A stretch of DNA of 64,000 nt from Crotophaga sulcirostris (lineage: Eukaryota > Chordata > Aves > Cuculiformes > Crotophagidae). Where the stretch lies: positions 80,081 through 144,080 of the forward strand of contig VYZB01000171.1 in assembly GCA_013397455.1 (NCBI GenBank), given 5' to 3'. The translations under genes and the position numbers were made by a program. Below the pieces are notes generated by a model. It was not told where the DNA came from. It did not search any database and worked only from the letters and a program-made list of their open reading frames with translations. Positions 39,143 through 52,640 of the stretch are shown here, piece after piece (the stretch's first letter is position 1; every line of letters starts with the position of its first letter).

Positions 39143-39183
39143 TTCCAAATTGGAAGCATTTGTATCTTCCAAATTGGAAGCAT
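39141..39183 (+). repeat. Direct repeat of a 19-bp palindrome-containing unit at a CR1 5' junction
   Basis: TCTTCCAAATTGGAAGCAT occurs at 39141-39159 and again at 39165-39183 (period 24 bp). Inside each copy, CTTCCAA and TTGGAAG are perfect inverted arms around one A. It sits exactly where the minus-strand CR1 stops resembling its family, so it may be a small duplication made during 5'-end integration. Confidence 0.85.
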
Positions 39184-40904
39184 CATTATGCTGTTATGCT
39201 ACTACAATGCTCCCCTTGGGCTAATTAGCCCTTATTCAGGGGTACAACACTGCCCTAACAGCTGTGCTGCTGCCAGAGTCCCTGGATAACTCACATGCAG
39301 AGCTAGCTTATGTATCTGTGCTGTGTAGACAAATCTATAGTACAATTTTTTCACTCAGACTCCATAGGAAACTTTTTAGAAGTCCAGGAACATGAAGTCC
39401 TTGGTTTCCTTTTAAATTCTTTCTGGCAATTCCTCCAATTAGTCATGTGTGACTTCATATTTAATAGCTGTAATTAAATCATAATTTATCCTGTGCTTTA
39501 ACTGTGATCTACGTTAACAGCTTTGCTTTCCCTAGATAGGATAGTTACTCAAGTCAATAGATTCCTGGCTGTTTCGTAGAAGCAACTCACATGGTAAAAG
39601 CAAGATTAACTGCTGGAGAGTGCTGATACATCCGTTTTTCTACAGGATGGTTAAAGTACCTGAACATGTTTCTTTGCTTGGGGACAACAAGAAATCTTCC
39701 TGGCACAAGAGTTTTATTATTTTTCCTAGTATTTGCTTTTTTCATCTTGTTACTGGTTATGTCTCAATTTCTTCAGTAATTCTGCTTCCTATGGAGGAAA
39801 AATGCTTGCCTATACCTACTCCTTCTCTTTACCTTATATGGTGTAAATTACCGTACTGTTTTAGCAATGTCTTTACAAACAAATTGCCACTTTTTTGAGG
39901 TCTGATAGCCTCTTTCAGATGTTTCCTGTTTTTCCTGTAATAAAAATGACTGATGTGTTATTGATTTCTGTGTAGTCTTGTTTTCTGTTAGTACCACCTG
40001 GTGTACAGCTATGCCACCACATCACTCCTAAAGTGACACTCTGCTTCGGCTGACTGCTGGAAGGAGAGACTGGTCCTGCCCCAAGAAGTGCAAATAGACC
40101 ACACACAAAGGCCAAACACACTACAAACTTGACTGTGAATACTCAGGAAAGTCCCCTCAAAGTATACACAATAACTTAATCCATAGACTGTGCTTTCATT
40201 GCGCTATTGGGGTTTTTTCTGTTTTTCTATCTTTAAGGTCATTCCAGTGTTTTCCTTCATCCTTTGACATTTGGGCCCTGAATCATGATTACAGTAACCT
40301 GAAAATGCACTTTCAAATCTATCATTATTAATAATTTTCAGCAAACGTACCAAGCACATAGAACACAGAGTAAAAGCAAGAAAAGATGAGTATTATTGGG
40401 CTTTATTCTTGCATTTAAAAAAAAAATCTTGCTAGTTTTTAAAACATTTACCTCCAATTACTCATCATTCTCTCCCCTGGCTGCTGGGAATTGGTCATCT
40501 TGTAATTTTTTTCCCTCCCTGGCCAGTTCTGCTGCTTTTAGAATTCTCTTTCATCTTTGTTTCCCTGTCCTTGAACAAAGTAGTTAACACTATTAAGTTA
40601 GAGATTTGCTTAGTCATGGTTATCCACTGTAATTTGGTTTACTGGGATACTCCAGATCAAGGTCCATATTTTAACTTTCCTGTTGACATCCCAAATAAGC
40701 CTTTCTCTATCTAACTCTTTAGCAACAATTCATCATGATACCACTTCAAATGACACTTACTTCCTAGTTAGTCAGAAGTTAGGTCTTTATTTTGAGTCTT
40801 TCACTTCTCAACCTTCCATTTTTCTACATTCTCTTTTCTAGTTAAAAACACATTATGTGGTTGAAGTTGTTTCTTTGGCAGACAAGGAGCAAAACATTGA
40901 AGTA
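39184..40904. other. Non-coding stretch with no recognised feature
   Basis: AT-rich DNA with ORFs under about 95 codons and no recognisable domain. Poly-A run near 40419-40427. Confidence 0.55.
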
Positions 40905-41392
40905 TAAGAACTGATGTCTATCTAGCCCAGTCTACCAGTCTTGGTAATGGCTAGCAAAAGTTCTTTAAGGAATCGTAGAAGCATATGCAATTAATTCAAT
41001 TATCTTTCCCCAAGTTATCCAACCTGCTTCTGACAGTCAGCGTACAGACTTCCTGAGCCAGAGGTTCCATCCAAAAGAGTTGGGAAGGGTTGTTCTTGCA
41101 AGAATTTGTCTGATGTCTTTTTGAATACAGGTAAAGTTTTGCCTTCCAGAATATCCTGTAGCAACGAGTTCTGCTATGTATTTCTGTGCTGTATGAAAAC
41201 AATTATTTTTTTGTGTGTGTGTTTTAAACGCAATCAGTTCATTGGGCATGCTCTCATCTCCAAATTGTTACAAATAATGAATAATGGTTGCAGATTTTTT
41301 CTTCCCTTCGCTATCTATGACATTTGAACTTCTTGCATACGCCTCAGCTCCTTTTTAAACTCTAATTCTTACCTATTTAAACTTCCTTTATT
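40905..41392 (-). mobile_element. Ancient CR1-family LINE relic
   Basis: The + strand carries, in order, the complement of a CR1 lineage that I recall mainly from turtles and crocodilians: TCTAGCCCAG, a pair of SOX-independent spacer blocks, CTTCCTGAGCCAGAGGTT, GAATTTGTCTGATGTCTTTT, then CTGTAGCAACGAGTTCTGC, GTTTTAAACGCAATCAGTTC and ATTGGGCATGCTC, then a weaker stretch to about 41392. The order and spacing fit, but identity per block is low and no frame is open, so insertion is likely very old. Short ORFs overlapping it on both strands are artefacts of the repeat. The family label is from memory. Confidence 0.65.
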
Positions 41393-44300
41393 TGGAAGGA
41401 GGTAAATAATCTTTTTCAAAAGGCATCCAGGAACACCACAAACAGACACACAGAGTATTTCATTTTGGGACCAATGATCAGGTCCCAAGCACAGCCTCTC
41501 AGTTGTAAGACAGGTAGTGGTGCTCTGTAGAGCCTGCTTTTGAACTTATTACAATGTCTTTAAAGTCTGAAAAGGGTGGGGTTGCTTTGCAGCTTACCCT
41601 GTCAGCGAAGACTTACAGCAAAATTTTGTTTAGGGAGAGCACAGTATAGCATGGCAAGGTCCTTCATCTGGAGCAGAACTGAGCCTTTGGGATATACAGG
41701 TAAGCAGCCGGTCAAGCACCTACTTAGCACTCAGCTATCTCTCAGTTCCCACATTGCTGAAGAAAAACGTGTAATTACTCCAGCAAGCAATTTTACATGA
41801 TGTGTAGGCAGACTGTCTGTGCTACACTTTAACAGCCTCTAGCTATAAATAACATTATTAGGAAAGCACATTGCCTTAGATGGAGAGAACAGAGATAATC
41901 ACCTTTCTGACTGCCTAGAAACACATTTGGATTTCATGTTTAAGAATTAAAAATAGACTCAAGAAATGCATTCATTTTCAGACATTGGGTTAATCTTCTT
42001 ATCCAAATGATACAACTGACACAACAATCCCAACAGTTTATTAACAGAACACATTAAAATGCTGGTCAAAAATCTGAAACCTTAACAGGCTCTTTCATTA
42101 AAAGGTGCAAATTAGAACCATGACAAATTCATTCCAGGAGGTAAAACACAGGGAGGGGCTGACACAGCTACTCCCTAGTCATGTACACGTACCACACTCC
42201 TGATAGACAGCACTGCCCCGAATCTGGGACAGCTGAACCACCACAGATGTCAGCCTAGGTTTTCACCCGGTATTGGACTGGTTTATGTAAAATGTCAGCC
42301 AGCAAATTCTGGCTCATTTTGGGAGGGGATTCTGTATGACTCCCTGCCATGTCAGGGATGTTACAGGCTAAAGCTCTATCCCTGCTGTCTCTTTTCCAGA
42401 GTCACAAAGTGGGACTACTTTGCGTGTCCTGCTCTTCCTGGAGCAAAACAGAGAAGCAGTGGCTGCAGTATATTGCTCACATCTTTCTTGCTCTCATACG
42501 TTCAGTTCTTCCTTCTTTACATGGTGGGAAGAAAGACTCTGAGCCTTGTGCCTCTGCTTCTGCTTTTGAATTACGATGCCCATACCCCCCTTTCAAGTAC
42601 CATTGGTCCGTGGACATACTAGTCTGCTGAAAAGGCTGAGTGTCTCACCTGACAGAGCCTAACCTGGAAAACCTGAGAGCCATTTGCCCAGCAAGCATCT
42701 CCCCAGGAAGCTGTGCAACCACATAGCATGTAGCTCCCTATGGGAAGCCACTCTAGCATACTGTCTGACTCAAGAAAGTGGATGTAGTTTTGTGGGAAGC
42801 TAAATGAGCAAGCTTTCACTGAAGCCAAGTTAACCCTGCCCTCCTGCAGTGTGTGGGTGTTGATGTCACAACCTTCACAACTTTCACAAGCATTGTTAGG
42901 ATGCACAGAAAGGTCTGTGCCCGGTGTCTGTGAAAAACATCATTAGGACAATTACAGCTCTTTATATTGTTTCTTTCAGTTTGGTCCACTGAAGGTCCAA
43001 GCAGCCTCAGAAACAGCAGCATTGCTTCAAAGCCTGTCAGCCTGACCTATGACCAGCTGTAACCAGCAGCAGGTGGTCGGGTGGAGTTTTGTCAAGCGGA
43101 TATGCATATCTCTGTGGAAAAAACAATTAGTCAGACTTATCAGACTTGTGAGTTACGTACCAGGCCAACTAGGTTGGACTTCCACTTTCTGTTTGTAGCA
43201 ATGCAAAATAAATACATACATACACTGAATCACAGTGCCTTAGCAAACAACAAGCAGAGGACGTAACTGGCCTGCAGCCCACACAGGATATTCATTCACA
43301 TAGGTTACCTGCTCTGAACACTCCTTGCTATAAATTTTGGTTTGGTTGTTTTCTTGACAGAAGGGTAATCCCACACCCAGGCACTCCCCATATGTTCTTA
43401 TCAAAGTTGTAAAACGAGCTCTCTGAGTTAGGAATTACGCACTGTGGGTAAATATACCTGATAACCACCCAGAGTCTCCACAAAGGCTTATGTTCTACAA
43501 GGATATTTGGTGTGGGACTTCATGGGCATACATGCTCTTGAATGAGTGCAATATCCAGATGAGATCTTCCATGTGGGATAAATTATTTTTATAGTTTATT
43601 AAGAGTAAAAATAAGATAAAAAATTGGGGGGTTATTATTCATCATCTGATTCATGTGAAATCAAATATTTGCACCTTCTCTTCATTATCACATACTGGTC
43701 TCTGCTCATCATCTGTTCTTCTAGCCAGAACGACTGATCCTTGTTCTTCACTCCTTTCCAAATTTCACAGTAGATGGCTTGTTATGGTTGTTCATCTCAA
43801 TTACCTCTTGAGAAGGAGAGAATGACCACAAACAGAGATGCATGTAAACCTAGAAACACCAAAGACATAAAAACCACCTTTAAGTTTATGGTCATATCAC
43901 ATGTATACAATATTAACTGAGTAGTTGAGAATACAAGTGACATCCAAGTTAAAAAAAACCAGCTTCATTACAAGCTGGGCAGCAAACAGCTGGCTTCTAA
44001 AGGTTATTCTACTTCCTGCTACTTTCCACATATGTAATGTTTATTTCAGCAGGCTTATGCAAACTGGACAGCTCTACAAACTTCTGATTAGATTGTTTAA
44101 CTTTGTGGTGAATGAGTGGTACAAATCCCTCTTTGTGACAAAACCCAAAAGTTAAATATATTGTGGACTATTGCCATAGAGATTTGACTTCTTAACTCAA
44201 ACTGTAGCAGCTCAAGGTCTTGGTGCAATGGTGAAGAAAGAATCATCATCCTTGTTTACATACAACATTCAGTCAGTGGATGACATTCCATATGTGTTTG

Positions 44301-44402
44301 ATATGTGCAATTTTTACTTGCTTGATTCCATCCACTTTGCGAGAAATTAGAAGCTTCATAAGAAGATCTTAATTTAAATCATTTTCTCCCCGGATAATCA
44401 GA
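41393..44402. other. Non-coding stretch with no recognised feature
   Basis: AT-rich DNA; ORFs reach about 95 codons (42349-42630 on +, 42619-42906 on -) with no recognisable domain or exon-like arrangement. Confidence 0.55.
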
Positions 44403-44988
44403 AATAGTGTGACCAGCAGGACCAGAGAAGTTATCGTCCCCCTATACTCGGCACTGGTCAGGTCACACCTTGAGTACTGTGTGCAGTTCTGGGCCCCTCA
44501 GTTTGAGAAAGATGTCAAGATGCTAGAGTGTGTCCAGAGGAGAGCAACAAAGATGGTGAAGGGGCTGGAGCACAAGCCCTACGAGGAGCGACTGAGAGAG
44601 CTGGAGCTGTTTAGCCTAGAGAAGAGGAGGCTCAGGGGAGACCTTATTGCTCTCTACAACTACCTAAAAGGAGGTTGTAGTCAGGCAGGGGTTGGTCTCT
44701 TCTCTAAGGTGACAAGTGACAGAACAACAGGACATGGACTCAAGCTTCGTCAGGGGAGGTTTAGGCTTGATATTAGGAAAAAGTTCTTCACTGAAAGGGT
44801 GATTGGTCACTGGAATGCGCTGCCTGGGGAGGTGGTGGAGTTGCTGTGCCTGGAGGTGTTTAAGAGGAGATTGGATGAGGTACTCAGTGCCATGGTTTAG
44901 ATGATGAGTTGGAGTTAGTGTTGGGTTATAGGTTGGACTCAATGATCACAAAGGTCCTTTCCAACCTTGTAATACTGTGATACTGTGA
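44403..44988 (+). mobile_element. Young CR1 LINE, 5'-truncated, complete 3' end
   Basis: The best-preserved CR1 in the window. It starts inside ORF2, keeps the whole C-terminal frame, then the 3' UTR (GGTTGGACTCAATGATCACA, AGGTCCTTTCCAACC), and ends with two ATACTGTG units at 44973-44988. The 3' UTR is almost the same as in the 11.9 kb copy. The intact frame and low divergence point to recent insertion. It lacks the endonuclease and the catalytic part of the reverse transcriptase, so it cannot mobilise itself. Confidence 0.96.
44409..44900 (+). pseudogene. CR1 ORF2 C-terminal remnant (open frame, 163 codons)
   Basis: This uninterrupted frame encodes the last part of the CR1 ORF2 polyprotein, downstream of the reverse-transcriptase active site. 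Recognisable blocks are [20 protein letters not shown] near residues 9-28, [12 protein letters not shown] near 44-55, [20 protein letters not shown] near 58-77, and [20 protein letters not shown] near 121-140, ending LSAMV and TAG. The apparent start at 44409 is a GTG inside the truncated element and not a real initiation site. The frame survives because the insertion is young, and no host function is implied. Confidence 0.92.
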
Positions 44989-47900
44989 GTTACACACTCT
45001 TTGCATGAGAATTTCTTATAAAATTTTTTTATATTAGTTTTAGTTGCTCTTAATTCCTATGAATGTTCCTGATGTAATCTCCGTTCTCATTTGGGGCATG
45101 ACCCAGCTCTCAGTAAAATAGATGAGAACCTTTCCATTAATTTTAGAGGGAACTAAAGTGATCCCTAAAGATCAATTAGCAGATCATTGTTTAGTTGTGT
45201 GCAAAACTCTGCTACAGATGGGTTTTACAACTATTTTTTAAAGGAGTGATCCAGAAACTGGAAGTTTGCTTCCTGTAATTTAGGATAATTTCATGTGATT
45301 CAGATAATGCAGTAGAACACATTACGAGGGATAATGTGAGCACCAATATCTAGACTAATATCTTGTTTATTCACTGCCATCATGGCTTTGAAAAGAACAC
45401 TTCATAAATTCTTAATGATAAGTACCTAAAATAAGTGTCACTGAGATGCACTGGATCAGAGGAGAAAATAAACAAGGTATCATATTCTGAGTAGTAGTAC
45501 TAGTGTTTAATTATTACACTTGAAGAGAGCACTGTCCTTTTTGAAAGAAATATTCTTCTAAAGGTGACATTTACGTAGATCATAAAATGAAGTCTCCCAA
45601 TTAGAGTAGTTGTGGGGAAGACAGTGCAGGAAAAAGGTTTCCTCACCGTTTTGCACTGTCTCCCAGCTCAGAGAGCAAAAAAACAGATTCCAATTTCCAG
45701 ATGATCCACCTTGGTCCAGAACCAAATGTCAACACTTCTTGTGGATTTTGTTACAACAGTAATAGTGTCTAAATAGCATTTTGAAGAAATATTATTAGAG
45801 ATGTGGAAAAAAAAATTAAGAAATCAAAGTGCAAGATGTGTTTACTGCGCCAGGTTATCTAGCTATCTTTCCATAACTGTCTTTCAGGATGAATGAAAGG
45901 TGGGTAAATCATTTGAGGAGTGTCACTGGAAAATTATTTATTCGACAAAGACACAATGAACAGCATTGAAAGGGGAACTTTTGGCTAGAGGAAGACTAGC
46001 AAAGGCGTTTCTAAAAAATCAGCCAGGACCCATATTGTTTAATACTGTGATGAGAGAATTTGGCACAGAAATAGACACGAGCTAATGAAAACTGGTGACA
46101 ATTCTTACTTGAAAGTATTTGTCATCACAGTGAGGGAACAGGCTATTTTAAAGGAAGAACTGGACAACTCTGAGGTCTAGAGTAATACAAATGGCATAAA
46201 ATGCAACACTATGACTACAAAGTCTTTCGATTATTAATAAGATTTTTTTTGCTAGAACATACTGCTTGGAAATAAATGAGAGGGAGAAATAACTGAGAGC
46301 TGTTGTACACAGGTTGATTATGAGCCATCAATGTGATCTGACTGTGAAGAAGGCAAGTGCAATCCCCATAAAACCTTTTCCGGGAGAGATAAGAAACTAT
46401 TTATGTAATTGTACTTGTGAAACCTCCTCTGTATATAGTTCAGATTGCTTATATTTGAGAAAGATGAATGCAAGCTGAAAGAAAAACAGTGAACAAAGTA
46501 GTGACAAGGAACTGAAAGCACTTAGCTTATCTAGCAAAACAAGAACTGCGAGGTGGTATGTTTGCTGCACCTCAGGGGTAAAACAGAAGTGAGAGAAAAA
46601 ATAGTAGTCCTAGAGGACAACATCAGGATGATTATGGTCAAGTATAAGCTGACCATGGTTAACATTGCCCAGAAATTAGGAAAAATTCTGTGACCATCAG
46701 AACGTTATGACTCAGAACAAATTCTCTTCTACAAGTGTGGTGCCATGCTTTTGCAGTGGAACTTTGTGAGTTTGTGAAGAAGAGAATACAATGTGACCAT
46801 CTGAGACAGCAAAGATTTGCACTTCCATGCTGAAGTTTTATATACATTTCAGTCTTCACTGAAAATCTCCTGGGGTGTTTTTGGTGAGTGAATAGGTGAA
46901 TTTTTGATAGGTGCATCTGGGTCATTCAAGATTATGGGCCCAGGTGTAGTTCAAAGTTCTGGGCTCAGGTGTAGTTTTGCCACCAGCCCTTGCGTCTGAT
47001 GACTGGTTGAAGCAAGTTCAAGAACAGATTAGCAATCACACTGTGAGCCCGCTAATAGTTGAACCTAGGATTATTTTCTGTGAACATTAAAAAGGATTGC
47101 CACAGGTAGAAACTATAGTAATGATAGTGTTTCTTCAAGAAACACTTCTTCGTATCGCCAAGATTTATGTTCAGAATCATAGATCTGCTAGGTATCTGTG
47201 TGACTTAATTGTAAAAGCAAGAACTGTTGCAGGTTGTTGGATGGATTCAGATGCTGGCAGAAATTTTTGTACTTTTTACTTTCATTAGCAGGCTTCTCTT
47301 TCGCTGAAGGAATGTCATGTCCTAACCTTCACGGTGTTGTGTGAAATGATGTTACCTTTGTTTTACACATGGGGTCCTGAGAGGCTACATGACTTACTAA
47401 AAAAAAATGTGCAGAAATACTGTGAAGAGATCACAAGCAAGAACTCCCAAGGCCTGGAGTAGCATTCCAGCCATTGAATCAATTTCTCTTTCCCCCTAGA
47501 AAACATCAGCTGAAGCTACCGGGGGTTGCTGCATGCGAAAGGCCAATGGGATACATGTCCAAAATAGAAAGTGCACATTGAAGCCACGTATATTTCTAGT
47601 CTGTGCTGCTGAAATGACAAACAAAAAGCCATCAATACTTTCTACGACATAGAAGAGATGTGGTTACAGAAGGACTCTTGGCACTCAAGCCCGTTAATTT
47701 TGACTCTCTGAATGAAGGGTTGGTTGTGTTGTCCTGTAAAAAAAGTCATTCTCTTTCTGTTGTAAAAGGGGCCATATAAGAACAGAGACAGGTAAATACA
47801 CAAGAGAACTCAAAGAAGAAAACCTCTGATGCACCACGTGTTTCTGATCTTTATCATTGATTTAACTTGTCTGTGGCAAGAAGCTGTTGTTTATAGGCCT

Positions 47901-50900
47901 CATCCTCTCTGATGAGTGATTTGGGCAGTGTTGATTTACAGAGTAAATGGTGTGACTATGTTTTTGAGTTATCTGCTTTGTCTGCTTGCCCTGTAGAAGC
48001 CATCAGGTTTTTCCAGTGAGATACTCTCCATGGTTTCTCAAATTTTGACTTATGTCCTCTGTTCAGGCTTAAGCACCTTTTAGAAATATGAGATAAAGTC
48101 ATACTCACATTGCTTTACTTTTAGGGACATTAGTCTGTCAGACACCCCAACGTTGTGTACCAGCTGCTAGAGTTACACACCTCAAACAGGTAATCTAAAC
48201 AGCCTACTTACTGAGTTAGTCAATAAGAAACATCAAGATTAAAGTTGTGTTTGTTTCATGCATAGACAGTTTACTGATTAGCTTGGAACTGAGGAGACTG
48301 TTCTTTCCCCCTGCTGAAGTATGAAGCAAAGAGGTAAAGACTGATGAGAAAGAGAAGGAATGACTCCAGGGTCCTTGTAGCCAGCCTGTCCCTTTTAGAA
48401 GAGCATTGCAAAGTGCCTACTACCAGGGCATTGCAGTCCTGGCCCCTTGCTGAACAATGGTATCACTGACAAAATAGATGGGTCTTCATGCAGGTTGGAT
48501 TTGGAATCTCTCACGCTGGGAAGGGCTCCAGTTCTTCTAGAGAAGAAATATAAGCCATTACAGAAATTCCAGTCTCCTAAATCTCTAGCTTTTCAAAAGG
48601 ACGTAACCTGCACTGTTTTTCTGAGAGGTTTCAGGTTACCAGCATATATAAAGGATGCCCTGAGCATGAGGTGTCTCTCAAGGAACTTGATGAAACTTGC
48701 TATTCTCAGATGAGATCTGCATGTCCATTTGATCAAAAGAGATCTCTGTGACAGAGCACAGATGTATAAATCTAGGCACCAGGAAAAACTGAGGTTAAAG
48801 AGGTAGGCATATACCGAGGTTCGCAGCTTTTTCTACCAACAGGTTTTCTATCATGATTTTAGATTTAGGCTCTTCAGAAGCACTTTCTTCCTGCTTTAGG
48901 ATTAAAACCCTGTGTGGTATATAGCCCTTGGCTCAGTCACACGCATTAGCCATAAAGCCCAAAATCAAAAATATGCATGAACTGTCAGCTTTGTCCATAC
49001 AAAAATGGTCATCAAAAGTGCAAATACAAGATGTCTCTGGAAGCTGTTACTCTGGATATGCACTGTCAGATTTTGAACCCTGCTGACTTCAGAGGCATGT
49101 AACTGAGAATAGACCTTCACCATGTGCATCTAAAATGCCTTTGCTTTATATGCATTATCATCAGTTAACGCACTTTAGGTGACTTAAGTATTGAAGGTGC
49201 AAGTGAAGTTAAAGTGGTAAATAATGTGTTACACTGCACTGTTACACACCCAAAAAGCCTCTTATCTTAATTGTTTGAATTCTGCCCATTGGTATTGGTG
49301 ATATAGTGACATCAGTGTCTCCCACAAACTGCAGTGACGTTCCTTGTGAACACACCAACCTGGCAAGAAGGCTTAAAGAAATCACATTTAGAGCATCTTC
49401 CTTTTCACCCTTGTCACACTAAGTTTTAAGAAAAACTGGAAGAAACCAGCTTTGAGGAACAGCTTTGGCCTGCTTGCCAGTTGCATTCTCAGTGCTGGCT
49501 GCCGGCAGAGCTCCAAGGTGATCTCACCATCACCTTCTCTTTAGCCTCATTTCCTCAGGAACTTAAGCTTTTCTATTCATGCTGTCTTTCCATTTGTATT
49601 TCAGTTTGTCTGTCATTTGCCTGCTAGCCTGGTAGCTTCTAAATCTGACAGCTGCTGACAATCCTGTTGGCCAAAAAGGGAGAATTTCTGATAGGAGATG
49701 AATTCTTTCAAGGATTGTAAAATCAACAGGTAGGTAGAGGAAAGCAACTAATGCAAATTAGAGACAAAAGAAATAGCAATAAGTTTCAATAGGAGCTCCA
49801 CAAGAGCTTCTGGTTGGACAATCACTATGCCTGTATCTGCTTTCTGATCAACATGCATATGGGCCACAGCGTCTACAGCACTGTGCTACTTCTGCCCGTA
49901 GTTAACGGAGGTGGGAATGAAATGACGTGATGAAAAAATAGGAAAACAGAGGAAATAAGAGTAAGTTAGGATTAATGTGAGGATGTGTAGCAGACATGAG
50001 GTGACTGGGGAAGTTTTATGAACTTTTGAGAGAAACTGTGATTATCATGGGAAGATCAGATGAAAATCCATAGGAAGTTGGGCTTCCTTGTTCTGCTTCT
50101 CGTGAAACAGGGTATATGACATATTTAGAACTGAACCAGTTGAATGCATAGTAGCAAAATGCAGACCTTCACAGTATGACCAAGCTATAATTTCATCAGC
50201 TACTGTCTTCATTCTACATTAGGCCAAATTTGAGAACAGATGTAGCGGTGCCTGTGCAGTAACAATATTCAGAGTGGAAAGGGACTTGCAGCTGAGCTTT
50301 CAATAAAGGCCCTTGTTGAGTAGCTCCACTGCTGAAAACTGAGTATCTGAGTTTAACCTAGGGAAACATTGGCAGCATCATGTACTGAATGTGGGTTACA
50401 TTCAAGCATAAACGATACCCTTGCCATGGATGAAACAGGCTTTCATCAAAGACCAACAGACGTCTCCACTGTCACATACTTCAGCTCCCTGTTTGCTGGC
50501 AGCATCTGATCCTCTCATCATTCATGCTGCATATATGCTCACTCACTCCCAGGCTCCCTTCCGAAGCAAAATGACTAGTTTCCTTGGAGAGGAAGCCTGA
50601 ACGCAGTTGACAGAATAGTTTACTCCAGGCTCCACTCCAGACAGACAAAATGGACTTGGAGTGCAGCAAATTTAACTCCCTCAGCCCATGACAGTTGTCT
50701 GATGTTATTCCAATAGGCCTTGTGTCCTCAAATCCCCTACTTGCTGTCATGTGTGCCACAAGCAAGCAATACATACTTTGAATTAGTTAATCACAAATGC
50801 TTAATAATAAGCTCTCAGGGCCACATGGGGCCAGAGCAGGCTTGGGTCAAGCAGGATCCCAAATACAGCCACACTGCCCTAAAGAGAGCAGTTACTCTGG

Positions 50901-52189
50901 AGCAATGTAGATGGGTATCACCTTGCACCACTTGGCCTGGGGTTAGAGACTACCCTTGGGGGAGCTGCTGTGGTAGCACAGATGCAGCCCCAGAAAAGCC
51001 ACCACAGATGTTGGAGCTCCCAACAGGAGGACTTTGCTGGGCTGCATCAGGCTTATGGCTGGAATTCAAACTATTCACACTGATAGGTGCCACCCCTCAT
51101 CATCAGCTTTCACTCAGGAGACTTTGGTGGCCCCTCCAGCCCTTCTCCTCAAAGGCCGATTTAAGTATTCTCTCAAAATAGATAATGAGGTAATAATTTT
51201 ATTTTTCTAGTTGCTTAAGGAGAGTGTTAGAAGAGTTAATCCAGGGATCAAAGGTCTTTGTTAGCAGAGAGTCTTTTGAATCCTGTGTGTGCCTGCCACA
51301 AAAATAACACTGAAACTGTACAGACCTGAAAATGACAGCCAGGGTGGAAACCAAATCAGCTGCTACCTTTTAATGGCATTTAGTGTGTTTTAAATGTTTG
51401 GGTCAAGTCCGATTTCACTGGTTTATGTAATTTGTTGTGGGATTTAGCCAGCTGCTGAATCTTTTTCATGCAAGTAAAACTTTCTAAAAGGGCCTTAAAC
51501 TCCAGCGATGAGTACAGTTATTTGTATGTCAACTGCAGCTTCTATTTATAGGTTGGTTAAAATATCCCCCAATCAGTAACTCTCTAAGAGACAAGCATTT
51601 CATAAAAATAGATTATTAAAAAAAAACACAACAAAGAAGCAGGAACATTTTAGGTTAACAGAAATATTGATATTCCAATATCTACTCATAACTCTTACAT
51701 TTAAGAGGTTGGTAAATTCAAATAGTAAACTGATTCAGAGGCAAACACATAAACTTTACATAGGATAAAGAATTTGGGTATTCAGGGAAAAAGAAATATT
51801 AATATATCCTATGGTGAATGAACACAAAAGTAAGTGGAGGTTTTTAATGACTCACATAAAATAAAATTAACTGCTTTCTGGGATACTCAATAGGGCCTGC
51901 ACGAAGGCACTTACCAGAGGTGTATGTGCTTTTAAAGGGTGTTGATTTAAGACCTGATTTGTTTGAAGACTGACTTGAAAGAATTTCAAAGGATGTAGCT
52001 TAATTAAAAATATTCCAAACTTTGCATTCCTTGCAAAACCTTTTGACCTCTCACAACATTTAATGCTTGAAGGTGAGGAGTAGACTGGCTGCTTCTCACT
52101 TCACCAAAGGCACTCCTGTTCCTTCCCCCCATGCAACAACCATCATTAATGATTGATAGGTGCCCATTACACCAATGTAAAATGATTAT
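44989..52189. other. Non-coding stretch with one minor tandem repeat
   Basis: Mostly AT-rich DNA. A 17-bp motif (TGGGCCCAGGTGTAGTT, with one change in the second copy) occurs at 46935-46951 and 46960-46976. The longest ORF (50720-51181, 153 codons, +) has no recognisable domain, is rich in W, P and C, and lacks exon context. The segment 51360-51560 reads as moderately complex single-copy DNA and might be conserved, but I have no direct evidence. Confidence 0.5.
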
Positions 52190-52640
52190 CTAGAGAAGTG
52201 TGGGCTGATATACTGCAGACACCTACTGCACCAGGAGTACTTCTTCCAGCTGTGCATCAAATATGGTTCGTCCTTTCAAAGATCCCAAGAATCAAGTGTG
52301 CAAGCGAAGGTCTGCATGTTGCAGCCATCACATAATCTGGTATTCCCACCGACAGAGGAATCAAATGGAGCTATCTATTAACAGGCCAGCAAGGAGTCAT
52401 TAGAGGGACTCCTCCAGCCCCCAGTGCCTCCTGTGATGGATGGCCTGCTGTCACCCCCTCCGAGGGGGCCTCTCACTATGCAGGCTGTTTGCATTCAGTC
52501 AACGCTTTGCTTTTATAGGCCTGTGGAGCCAAAGATTGCTAGACTTTTGAACCCCAGGCTAACTTCTGTCTGGCTACAGCCTCATTTTCTGGAGCCAAAA
52601 TCTTTTTAACAACTGCACAATAACAAGTAATTAGGGTAAA
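52190..52640. promoter_or_regulatory. Candidate conserved non-coding element
   Basis: Single-copy, mixed-composition DNA without simple repeats or recognisable transposon text. It contains a short GC palindrome (CCCCCT-CCG-AGGGGG near 52453-52467) and a homeodomain-type TAATTA at 52628-52633. A 61-codon ORF inside is not convincing. The call rests on texture and motif content only. Confidence 0.2.

Noticed and set aside
50720..51181. 153-codon + strand ORF as a protein-coding gene
   Set aside because: No recognisable domain, no splice or exon context, and an unusual W/P/C-rich composition. ORFs of this length occur by chance in 64 kb.
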